Shown here: one piece after another, positions 26,224 to 33,514 of the stretch | Position numbering within the stretch: position 1 is the first letter of the stretch | Layout of the letters: every line of letters starts with the position of its first letter | DNA from: DASVCS01 sp036381495 | GTDB lineage: Bacteria; Gemmatimonadota; Gemmatimonadetes; Longimicrobiales; RSA9 | Direction: 5' to 3' | Assembly (NCBI GenBank): GCA_036381495.1 | Contig: DASVCS010000147.1 | Coordinates: 1-64,000, forward strand | Length of the DNA stretch: 64,000 nt | The notes under the pieces: model-generated | Seen by the model: only the letters and a program-made list of their open reading frames with translations | Databases searched by the model: none | What the model was told of the DNA's origin: nothing | Position numbers and translations under genes: made by a program

Positions 26224-27374
26224 CGAGCGTCTCCCGTGCGCGGCGCATCATCGGAGGGCGCGGCCGTCCCGGCGGAGCGGTGCTCGGTCGGGTTCACGGC
26301 TCCGGCGGGTGCGAGCGTCGGTCCGGTCTCCCGCGAGACGCCCGCGCCGTGGAACGTCGCCATCTCGCGGAGCACGCCGGCCGCCGCCTCGATCAGCGGC
26401 AACGCCAGCGCGGCACCGGTCCCTTCGCCCAGGCGCAGCTCGAGGTCGAGCAGCGGATCGAGGCCCAGCGCCGCGAGCTGGACCGTGTGCCCCGGCTCGA
26501 CGGAGCGGTGGGATGCGATCAGGTAGTCCGCAACGTCATGGCAGAATCGGACAGCGGCGAGCGCCGCGGCGGTGGTGATGAAGCCGTCGCAGACGACGGC
26601 GCGCCCCACGCTCGCGGCGCCGAGCGTCGCGCCGGCGAGGGCCGCGATCTCGAGACCGCCGACGTGCGCGAGGACATCGACCGGGTCGGCGGCCGGGTCG
26701 ATGCGCGCGACGGCTTCGTTGACGACGCGTCGCTTCCTCTCGATTCCGGCCGCATCGAGCCCGGTGCCCGCGCCCACCACGGACTCCGGCTGCGCACCGG
26801 TCAGTGCGGCCGTGACCGCGGCGGCGGCGGTCGTGTTGCCGATCCCCATGTCGCCGAGCGCGAAGATGTCGGTCGATTCGGCGCGCCCCGCAGCCAGCTC
26901 GAAGCCGGCGCGCATCGCCTCGAGCGTCTCCGTGCGCGTCATGGCCGGCTCGATCGAGAGATCGCGCGTGCCGCGGCGGACCTTGCGCGAGACGACGCCG
27001 GGGAGCGCGGCGGCGTCGGCATCCACCCCGACATCGACGATGACGACGTCCGCGCCGACCGCGCGCGCGATCGCGTTGATCGCCGCGCCACCCGCCGCGA
27101 AGTTGCGACACATCTGCGCGGTCACCTCGGGCGGGTAGGCGCTGACTCCGCGCGCCGCGACGCCGTGATCGGCGGCGAAGAGCAGGACCGCGCGGCGCCG
27201 GAGCGGCGGCGGCGGATCGCCGTAGATCCGGGCGAGCCGGACCGCCAGCGCCTCGAGCCGGCCGAGACTGCCGGGCGGCTTCGTCAGGTCGTCCAGGTGC
27301 GCGCGCACGGCCACGGGATCGGCGCGGTCCGCGGGCCGGATCCCGGAGATGAGCGCCGCCGGATGCCCGCTCAC
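26220..27374 (-). CDS. cobT: nicotinate-nucleotide:dimethylbenzimidazole phosphoribosyltransferase
   Basis: Makes alpha-ribazole phosphate, the lower-ligand precursor of B12. 384 residues. Seen: TKPPGSLGRLEALAVRLARI near the N-terminus, FAADHGVAARGVSAYP, the NFAAGGAAINAIAR stretch, DMGIGNTTAAAAV, and EPGHTVQLAALGLDPLLDLELRLGEG (catalytic Glu region: LGEGTGAALALPLI). The C-terminal ~45 residues are Ala/Pro-rich and extra to the usual family length. The start is a GTG whose GTGA overlaps the cobA/O stop; the end overlaps cobQ. Part of the B12 operon. Confidence 0.95.
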   Translation of the reverse strand: MSGHPAALISGIRPADRADPVAVRAHLDDLTKPPGSLGRLEALAVRLARIYGDPPPPLRRRAVLLFAADHGVAARGVSAYPPEVTAQMCRNFAAGGAAINAIARAVGADVVIVDVGVDADAAALPGVVSRKVRRGTRDLSIEPAMTRTETLEAMRAGFELAAGRAESTDIFALGDMGIGNTTAAAAVTAALTGAQPESVVGAGTGLDAAGIERKRRVVNEAVARIDPAADPVDVLAHVGGLEIAALAGATLGAASVGRAVVCDGFITTAAALAAVRFCHDVADYLIASHRSVEPGHTVQLAALGLDPLLDLELRLGEGTGAALALPLIEAAAGVLREMATFHGAGVSRETGPTLAPAGAVNPTEHRSAGTAAPSDDAPRTGDAR

Positions 27375-28000
27375 AGCTCGATCCCCGGCTGGGCGCCCAG
27401 CCCGCGCTCGCGGTACGGGTGCTTGATCTCGCGCATCTCGGTGACCAGGTCGGCGAACTCGATCAGCGCGGGCGTCGCGTTGCGACCCGTGATGACCACG
27501 TGCGTTCCCTGCGGCCGGGCGCGTAGCGCGTCGAACACCTCGTCGTGCGTGAGCCAGCCGTAGGCGAGCGCGTAGGTCAGCTCATCGAAGATGATGACGT
27601 CGTATTCGCCCGACTCGAGGACCGCGACGCACCGCGCCCAGCATTCGCGCGCGAGCCTCCGGTCCGCTTCGATGTCCTCGCTCAGCCAGGTGAATCCGCC
27701 GCCGAGCGGGAGGATCTCGACCCCGAGCCGCCGCGCGCCGATGTGCTCGCCCCGCTCGCAATCGGCGGTCTTGATGAACTGCAACATGGCGACGCGCATG
27801 TCGCGCCCGGCCGCGCGCAGCAGGATGCCGAGCGCCGCCGTCGTCTTCCCCTTGCCGTCGCCGGTGTTCACGATCACCAGGCCGCGGCGCCGCTCCCTGG
27901 GCGGCAGCGGGTACCGGCCGGGCGTGCGCTGCTTCGGTCGCGGCGCGCGGGGGTGCCGCGGCCGGTCATCGACGGGACGGGTCGGGTCGAGGTATGGCAT
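27371..28000 (-). CDS. cobO: cob(I)yrinic acid a,c-diamide adenosyltransferase (CobO/BtuR type)
   Basis: Adenosylates corrinoids with ATP. 209 residues. P-loop VNTGDGKGKTTAALGI, then MRVAMLQFIK, the WLSEDIEADRRLA helix, VIIFDELTYALAYGWL and HVVITGRNATPALIEFADLV, all typical of the BtuR/CobO family. The N-terminal ~40 residues are Pro/Arg-rich. ATG 28000 is chosen because GGAGG lies 8 bases upstream; the start sits inside the extended 3' end of the CobC-like gene, so translation is coupled. The longer frame to 28192 runs through a palindromic repeat and is rejected. Confidence 0.94.
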   Translation of the reverse strand: MPYLDPTRPVDDRPRHPRAPRPKQRTPGRYPLPPRERRRGLVIVNTGDGKGKTTAALGILLRAAGRDMRVAMLQFIKTADCERGEHIGARRLGVEILPLGGGFTWLSEDIEADRRLARECWARCVAVLESGEYDVIIFDELTYALAYGWLTHDEVFDALRARPQGTHVVITGRNATPALIEFADLVTEMREIKHPYRERGLGAQPGIEL

Positions 28001-28967
28001 CGTTCGTTCCTCCAGTGGCGCCGGCGCGGCGAGCGCCGACGGAATCGGGATCGACAGGGGTACGGCCATCGGGTTGGAGCGGCCCCGGCAGGTCACCGGC
28101 ATGTCCGGCCGGGACGAATCGAAAATCCGGGACCTGGTCCCGGATTTTCGATTCGTCCCCGATCGCCATGATGGCGGGGATGGCGGTTTCACGGGAGAGG
28201 TCCGTGGCGCCTCCGGGAATGGCGAACTCGATCATGCCGCCGGGCGCGACCGGGGTGTGCGGCGTGGCCGTGAACGGCACGCCGCGCAGGTGCGCGAGGA
28301 TGACGCGGATCGGCCCGCCGTGCGTGAACGCGATGACGTGCCCGTCGCGGGGGAGCCCGGCGAGCCAGTCGAGGACGCGTGCTTCGAGTTCGTCGAGGCG
28401 CTCGCCGCCGGGCGGCGGGACGCGTGCCGGGTCGGCGATCCAGGCACGGAACGCATCGCCGAACGCGGCCAGGTTCTCGTCGTAGCTCCGGCCGTCGAAG
28501 GCGCCGAAATCGAGTTCGCGCAGGCGCGGTTCGGGGATCGCGCGGATTCCGGGGAGCGCGAGCGCGGCCGTGCGCCGTGCGCGCCGGAGGTCGCTCGTGT
28601 AGACGGTCGGCGTGCGGACGCGGCGGCCGGTCGAGGTTTCGGGCGTGCGGCCGGGGTCCGCGCCGGGCGTCCGGTGTGCGGCCGTGGGCGTGCGCGGAAG
28701 CGTCACACGGACCGGGGTGTGCACCGCGGGCACGCCGCCGGGTGCGGCCCGCCGCGTCGAGCGGCCGTCCGAGCCCGGCGCATCGCCGTAGCCCGCCGGT
28801 CCCGCGGGTGCGCCCGTGCTGAGCGCCGGCCCCAGCACGGCCGCGAGCCCCCGCGCCTGCGACTCGCCCTCGCGGCTGAGCGGCGGGTCGACGTGCCCCT
28901 GGTAGCGCCGCGTGGCGTTGAGCGCGGTCGCGGCGTGGCGGACGAGGGTGAGCGTCAGCACCCTCAC
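27966..28967 (-). CDS. cobC: histidine phosphatase, probable alpha-ribazole phosphatase, with insertion and C-terminal extension
   Basis: Branch-2-like histidine phosphatase that would dephosphorylate alpha-ribazole phosphate or cobalamin phosphate. Catalytic parts: LTLVRHAATALNATRRYQGH at the N-terminus, VYTSDLRRARRTA, the RELDFGAFDGRSYDE motif typical of CobC, and FTHGGPIRVILAHL with the second His. At 333 residues it is well above the ~200 of the family: ~65 residues of Pro/Gly/Arg/Thr-rich sequence are inserted before VYTSD, and about 60 residues follow the domain, through a palindrome at 28111-28159. The start is GTG 28967, overlapping the cobS stop (GTGA). Confidence 0.85.
   Translation of the reverse strand: MRVLTLTLVRHAATALNATRRYQGHVDPPLSREGESQARGLAAVLGPALSTGAPAGPAGYGDAPGSDGRSTRRAAPGGVPAVHTPVRVTLPRTPTAAHRTPGADPGRTPETSTGRRVRTPTVYTSDLRRARRTAALALPGIRAIPEPRLRELDFGAFDGRSYDENLAAFGDAFRAWIADPARVPPPGGERLDELEARVLDWLAGLPRDGHVIAFTHGGPIRVILAHLRGVPFTATPHTPVAPGGMIEFAIPGGATDLSRETAIPAIMAIGDESKIRDQVPDFRFVPAGHAGDLPGPLQPDGRTPVDPDSVGARRAGATGGTNDAIPRPDPSRR
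28111..28159. repeat. long inverted repeat (24-bp arms, 1-base centre) inside the cobC 3' end
   Basis: Arms 28111-28134 and 28136-28159 are exact reverse complements (first arm begins GGGACGAATCGAAAATCC), with T at 28135 as centre. It is markedly more A+T-rich than its surroundings. It is in frame within the C-terminal extension of CobC (around SKIRDQVPDFRF) and about 110 bp before the cobO start, so it could act as an RNA stem or be an inserted REP-like unit. Confidence 0.9.
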
Positions 28968-29749
28968 CCCACCGGGACGAACGCGAAGAGCGCCGCCGCC
29001 TCGGCGACCAGGCCGGCGGCGCCGTGGCCATCGCCCGTAAGGCCGCCGAACCGGCGTGAGAGCAGGGTCGCGGTGCCACCGCCGAACACGGCGGCCGCGA
29101 TCAGCGCCGCGGCCAGCCGGACCGGGCCAACCGCCGGCAGGGCGGGGGCCGGACCGACCCCCGCCCTGCCGGGGACCGTTCCCGCACCGAAAGACACACC
29201 CGCGAGCAGCGCCAGCAGCACGAGCATCGCGAGCGTCGGCGCGAACGGCCGCGCGCCGGCCGCGAAGCGCGCGCCGAGCCCGTCCGCGCGGGCTGGCCGG
29301 CTCCACGCGAGCGACAGCGCCATGACCCAGCGGCCGAGCACCGGCGCGACGAGCGCGGCCGTCGCCGGCACGACCGCGAGCGCCGAGAAACGCAGCAGCA
29401 GGAGCAGCGTCCCCGCCGTCACCCCGTGCGCGCCCGCACGCGGGTCCTTCAGGATCTCGAGGCGCCGCTCCCGTGGGACGGGCGCGAACGCCGCATCGGC
29501 ACAGTCCATGAACCCGTCCTCGTGCAGCCCGCCCGTCAGCCCGACCCAGAGCGCCAGCGCGAGCGCCGCGCGCGGAAACGCCGGGATCGGCAGCAGCAGG
29601 GCGGCGTAGACCGGCACCCCGACGGCGAGGCCGATCACCGGGAACCAGACGAGCGTCGCGGCCGGGGCGACCCGCGACTCGGCCGCGTCGTACGCCAGCG
29701 GCAGCACGGTCAGGAACCGCAGACCGGCGCGGAGCGACACCGGGATCAC
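28964..29749 (-). CDS. cobS: adenosylcobinamide-GDP ribazoletransferase (cobalamin synthase)
   Basis: Integral membrane enzyme that joins adenosylcobinamide-GDP with alpha-ribazole to form B12. About 261 residues with six or so hydrophobic segments. The N-terminus AGLRFLTVLPL and the motif GLHEDGFMDCADAAF (usual GGLHLDGLADTADG) with RRLEILKDPRAGAHGVTAG are diagnostic. The start is GTG 29749, overlapping the upstream stop (GTGA); a second GTG at 29740 has better spacing to GGAGG. The insert VPGRAGVGPAPALPAVG between membrane segments is another proline/glycine expansion. The metal-binding Asp pair is intact. Confidence 0.94.
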   Translation of the reverse strand: MIPVSLRAGLRFLTVLPLAYDAAESRVAPAATLVWFPVIGLAVGVPVYAALLLPIPAFPRAALALALWVGLTGGLHEDGFMDCADAAFAPVPRERRLEILKDPRAGAHGVTAGTLLLLLRFSALAVVPATAALVAPVLGRWVMALSLAWSRPARADGLGARFAAGARPFAPTLAMLVLLALLAGVSFGAGTVPGRAGVGPAPALPAVGPVRLAAALIAAAVFGGGTATLLSRRFGGLTGDGHGAAGLVAEAAALFAFVPVG

Positions 29750-31047
29750 GCCTCCGGCGCCGGGATTGTCGTGAACACGATGCCGAACGGACACGTGCCC
29801 GCCGGGATCTCCTCCGCGACCTCGAACGTCCCGGTCAGCCGGAACACGCTGCTCGGCTCCGTGCACTCGGGCTTCGCCGCGTACAGCCGCCCCTGCGAGT
29901 CGACCGCCAGCCCCGACGTCGACGCGATCCCGCCCGGCGTGACCGCCGCGTCCGGCCCGCGGCTGAACGTGCCGGCGTGCGTCTCCCACACCACAATGCC
30001 GTACGCAAACGACGCCACGAACAGCCGTCCCGAATCATCCAATGCGGCGCCGGACGGGAAATCGCCGAAGCCGGTCACGTGCGCGGTCTCGGTCAGCGTG
30101 CCGCGGTCGATGACGGAGAGCGAGCCGTCGGCGGCGCCGAAGCTGCCGGAATCGATCACGTACAGCCGGCCGTCCGCGTCGGCGGCCGCGCTGCCGGGGT
30201 TGGTGCCGCTCAGCGTGATGGTGCGGAGGACGGCGAGCGGCGCGCCGGCCAGGACGGTGATGGTGCCGGGGCCGTCGGGGCTGAAGTCCGGGCCCAGCTC
30301 GGCGTTGAGGATGTACGCGGTGTCGCCCACGGCGATGATGGCCTGCGGGTAGCGGCCGACGGCGATCTCCGCGCCGGCCGTGCCGCGCAGCACGTTGATC
30401 GGCGTGACCGAGTTGCGTCCGGGGTTGGCGACGAGCGCGATGGAGTCGTTGATGAAGGCGGCGCCCGTCGCGCTCGAGCCCTCCGGGAGCGCGACGGTGT
30501 GGATGACCGCGCGCTCGCGCAGGTCGACGACGGCGGCGGCCGGCACCGTTCCGAGCGGGACGACGACGTAGGCGCCGCGCGCCGCCAGCGTCACCGGGCT
30601 GCCGTCCGGCGCGAGCCCGATGGTGAACGCCGCCTGCGGGCTGTCGACCGGGAAGACGGTGAGCGACCGGTCCACGCTGTTGACGACGACGCCGACCTCC
30701 GCCGCCGGCGTCTCCTGTGGCTCGACGGGCGAATCGTCGCACGCGCCGAGCGGCAGCAGCGCGAGGAGGGTCGGGACGAGCACACGGCGGAGCCGGCAGG
30801 AACCATGTCGCCGGGCGTGCCGTGGGGTGGCTTCGTGCGCGAGCGCGACCGCGAGCGCGACCCGTATCCCGTCCCCGATCCCGCTCCGGATCCCGTGCCG
30901 ATCCAGCCTCCACCCGCCCCCTTCGTCCCGTAAACGTAAACGTTCCCGCTCCCGTTCCCGGCCGTTCCAGGGCCGTCCGCGCACGGACTCCCATTGACCC
31001 CGATGACCCTTCCAGCCACCCTGAACACCCCCCTGAAAATCTCTCAT
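29746..31047 (-). CDS. BtuG-like beta-propeller lipoprotein in the B12 operon
   Basis: Surface or periplasmic lipoprotein with YncE-like propeller repeats (DLRERAVIHTVALPEGSSAT, VIDRGTLTETAHVTGF, SGLAVDSQGRLYAAKPEC). The lipobox is LPLGAC, followed by DDSPVEP. It is directly downstream of the BtuB-like receptor (TGATG overlap) and upstream of cobS. In Bacteroides, BtuG is a propeller lipoprotein that binds B12 on top of BtuB; position and fold suggest the same job here. The ATG at 31047 has a strong GGGAGG site, but it puts ~85 Arg/Glu-rich residues, coded by the composite repeat, before the signal peptide; GTG 30783 is the alternative start. Confidence 0.8.
   Translation of the reverse strand: MRDFQGGVQGGWKGHRGQWESVRGRPWNGRERERERLRLRDEGGGWRLDRHGIRSGIGDGIRVALAVALAHEATPRHARRHGSCRLRRVLVPTLLALLPLGACDDSPVEPQETPAAEVGVVVNSVDRSLTVFPVDSPQAAFTIGLAPDGSPVTLAARGAYVVVPLGTVPAAAVVDLRERAVIHTVALPEGSSATGAAFINDSIALVANPGRNSVTPINVLRGTAGAEIAVGRYPQAIIAVGDTAYILNAELGPDFSPDGPGTITVLAGAPLAVLRTITLSGTNPGSAAADADGRLYVIDSGSFGAADGSLSVIDRGTLTETAHVTGFGDFPSGAALDDSGRLFVASFAYGIVVWETHAGTFSRGPDAAVTPGGIASTSGLAVDSQGRLYAAKPECTEPSSVFRLTGTFEVAEEIPAGTCPFGIVFTTIPAPEA
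30826..30985 (-). repeat. composite intergenic repeat, copy C (AACGTTTACG module)
   Basis: Read on the minus strand this gives CGGCCCTGGAA, CGGGAG repeats, AACGTTTACGTTTACGGG (complement of 30927-30944 region), GGATCGG/GGAGCGG tracts and a GCGCTCGCG run, in the same order as copies A and B, but without the leading hairpin and GGGCTA tracts. It lies within the 5' part of the propeller lipoprotein frame. Confidence 0.8.
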
Positions 31048-33344
31048 CACTGACCTCCCGAATCGACAGGACCGAAATTGATGGATCGTGGCTCGTATTC
31101 GAGCCGGAGCCCGAGTCGCAGGACGCGGCCGGGCTCGGGGAACCCGAAGATCAGGCTGGACTTCTGATCGAAGAGGCGGTCTGCGCGCAGCGTCGTGGTG
31201 AGCGACCAGTCGCCGAGGCGCCAGTCGCGCTCGGCGCCGACGGAGACCGCCCAGAACCCGGGGAGCGCGTTCACCGGCGCGGGCGATGGGTAGCGTTTCC
31301 CGGTGAAGCTGGCCGTTACATCCGCGCGCCACGCGTCGGCCTGCCAACTCGCGTTGAGCGTGGCCGTGTGGCGCGGGCGGTAGATGACCTGCACGGTGTC
31401 ATCCGCGCCGCCGCGGTCGTACGTCACGCGGGCGTACGCATGCGACGCCGTGACGCGGAGCCTGCGCCGGAACGCCTCGACTTCGGCGTGGAGCTCGGCG
31501 CCGCGACGCTTCACATCGAAGTTGCGCGGGCTCCAGATGAAGCGATAATCGGGCGCCCACACGATCATGTCGCGGATGTCGCCCTGGTAGAGCGTGAGTC
31601 CGACGGAGGCGACGACGGGCCCGACCGCGCCGTGCGCGCGAACGCCGAGCTCGATCTCGGACGGCACGCGCTCCGCGCGCAGGTCGGGGTTCGGCTCGAC
31701 GCCCACGGCGTCGCGGAAGAACTGGTCGCCGAGTGCGGGCGGGCTGTAGCTGCTGCGGTTCGCGATGTGCGCGGCGAGGTGTGCACCGGCCAGGCCGAGC
31801 GTGAGCGATCGGCTCAGCATCCAGCGGTCGTCGAGCGGGTCGCGGTCGGCGCGGAGCTGCGCGGCGAGCGAGAGGTCGGCGCCGTGCACGCGCGTGCCGA
31901 GCGCGCCGTGCGCGAAGACGCCCAGGTCGAGGCGGCGGGCGGGTGCATCACCGGCGAGGAGGTCGGTCTCGATGCGCTGCCAGCGGGCTTCCGCGCCGGC
32001 GCCGTACCCCGACACGAGCCCGCTCGCCGGGCTGCGTTCGAGCGCGGTGCGCAGTTCGACCGAGTGGACGGTCGTGCGGTCGTCGTACGGCGTGCCGAAG
32101 GGCGGCGCGGGATCGCGGAACCGCACGGCGTGGCGCACGCCTGCGAGCGAGATCGTGAGCGCGCCGCCCGGCCGGTCTCGCCGCCACGAGGCCGATGCCC
32201 GCACCCGCCCGAGGCGCTGACGCGCAGTGCGGGACGGGGCGAACCCCTTGCCGGGGAGCCCGCGGTCCATCGACTCCGCGCCGCCGCGGATGCGCAGCGA
32301 TCCGCCCGCCGCGTCGAGCGCGGCCGCGACCCAGGCGTCCAGCGCTTCGAGATCGGCGTTCTCGCGCCGACGTCGCCCGCCGCCGACCTCGGGCGGCAGC
32401 GAGAAGTCGAAGCCGCCGCCGAGCGAGCGCCAGGCCGCGCCCGCGCTCCAGTCGACCGGCGCGGTCTCGCTCCATTCGGCGCGCGCCTCGCGGGCGGCGA
32501 GCGAGCCGAGCCCCGCGGAAAGGGCACGGTCGCCGGCGGCCTGCCGGGTCTCGATCAGGATCGCGCCCGCCTCGGCGCGCGGGCCGTAGCGCGCCGACTG
32601 CGCGCCGCTCAGCACGGTCACGGACTCGATTGTCGCCGCCGACACCCCGCTCAGATCCGCCTCGCCCGTGATCGGGTCGTTGATCGCGACGCCGTCGACG
32701 AGGACGAGCACGGCGTCCGCGCCGCTGCCGCGGATGCTCACGGTCTGGGCGCCGCCCGGCGTCGTCGACCGCACGACGACGCCGGGGATGGCGCGGAGCA
32801 CATCGCCGGCCGACGTCGCGCCCGACCGCTCGATCGCCTCGCGGCCGATCTCGATCGCGCCGGCCGGCGCCGCGCGGCGGGCAGTGACGCGCAGCGCGTC
32901 GAGCGCGAGGACCTCCGGGACCAGCGCGACGTCCAGCCGCTCCGTCCGGCCGTTGCCGAGCTGCGCCATGAGTGTGCGCGGCCGATAGCCCAACCGCACG
33001 ACGCGGAGCGTGTAGCGCCCGGGCTCGACGCCGCGGAACCGGAACCGGCCGGCCGCATCGCTGAACACGTCGAGGCCGGCCTCGACCAGCTCGACCCGCG
33101 CGCCCTCGACCGGCGCGCCCGTGGCCTGCTCGACGATGCGTCCGACCAGCTCCGCCGGGCGCTGGGCGGCGGCATCCGGTGGGGCGACGGCGAGTGCGGC
33201 GAGCGCGAGGGCGAGCCGCAGCGCTGCGTGTGCGCGACGGCGCCGGAGCGCCGTGTGCGCGAGGCGGATCCAGTGCACGCCATGTGCGGGGCACAGCGGC
33301 AGCGCCGTGTGCGCGCGGGGGATCGGCCAGCGTCCGGCGCTCAT
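31047..33344 (-). CDS. btuB: TonB-dependent receptor, BtuB-like (predicted B12 uptake)
   Basis: Outer-membrane beta-barrel receptor. From the chosen ATG, 765 residues: signal peptide ending near PPDAAAQ, a carboxypeptidase-regulatory-like domain (LVGRIVEQATGAPVEGARVE), the plug (RAIPGVVVRSTTPGGAQTVS, VLVLVDGVAINDP, SARYGPRAEAGAILIE) and a barrel of alternating strands to the C-terminus. Location behind a cobalamin riboswitch and BtuF-like gene argues for B12 as substrate; sequence alone does not fix it. The start is uncertain: ATG 33344 has no good ribosome site, and GTG starts closer to the signal peptide exist. The extreme C-terminus (FGPVDSGGQ) lacks a terminal Phe. Confidence 0.87.
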   Translation of the reverse strand: MSAGRWPIPRAHTALPLCPAHGVHWIRLAHTALRRRRAHAALRLALALAALAVAPPDAAAQRPAELVGRIVEQATGAPVEGARVELVEAGLDVFSDAAGRFRFRGVEPGRYTLRVVRLGYRPRTLMAQLGNGRTERLDVALVPEVLALDALRVTARRAAPAGAIEIGREAIERSGATSAGDVLRAIPGVVVRSTTPGGAQTVSIRGSGADAVLVLVDGVAINDPITGEADLSGVSAATIESVTVLSGAQSARYGPRAEAGAILIETRQAAGDRALSAGLGSLAAREARAEWSETAPVDWSAGAAWRSLGGGFDFSLPPEVGGGRRRRENADLEALDAWVAAALDAAGGSLRIRGGAESMDRGLPGKGFAPSRTARQRLGRVRASASWRRDRPGGALTISLAGVRHAVRFRDPAPPFGTPYDDRTTVHSVELRTALERSPASGLVSGYGAGAEARWQRIETDLLAGDAPARRLDLGVFAHGALGTRVHGADLSLAAQLRADRDPLDDRWMLSRSLTLGLAGAHLAAHIANRSSYSPPALGDQFFRDAVGVEPNPDLRAERVPSEIELGVRAHGAVGPVVASVGLTLYQGDIRDMIVWAPDYRFIWSPRNFDVKRRGAELHAEVEAFRRRLRVTASHAYARVTYDRGGADDTVQVIYRPRHTATLNASWQADAWRADVTASFTGKRYPSPAPVNALPGFWAVSVGAERDWRLGDWSLTTTLRADRLFDQKSSLIFGFPEPGRVLRLGLRLEYEPRSINFGPVDSGGQ

Positions 33345-33514
33345 GGGCGAACGGGCCCAGGCCGGCATCGCTCCGGTGGAGGTGTCGCCCGTGGCGACCC
33401 TGTTCTGGCGCAGCGAGTGGAGCGCGTGAGCGCGCAACGAGCGGGGGCGGTCGCGCAGGGAGAAACCCCCGCCGGAGCTCCTGGCAGGGAAGGCACGATC
33501 CGACCGACCCGGCG

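Noticed and set aside
31047..33344. Siderophore or sugar receptor instead of BtuB
   Set aside because: Cannot be excluded from sequence, but location in a cobalamin-riboswitch operon with BtuF-like and cob genes makes B12 much more likely.
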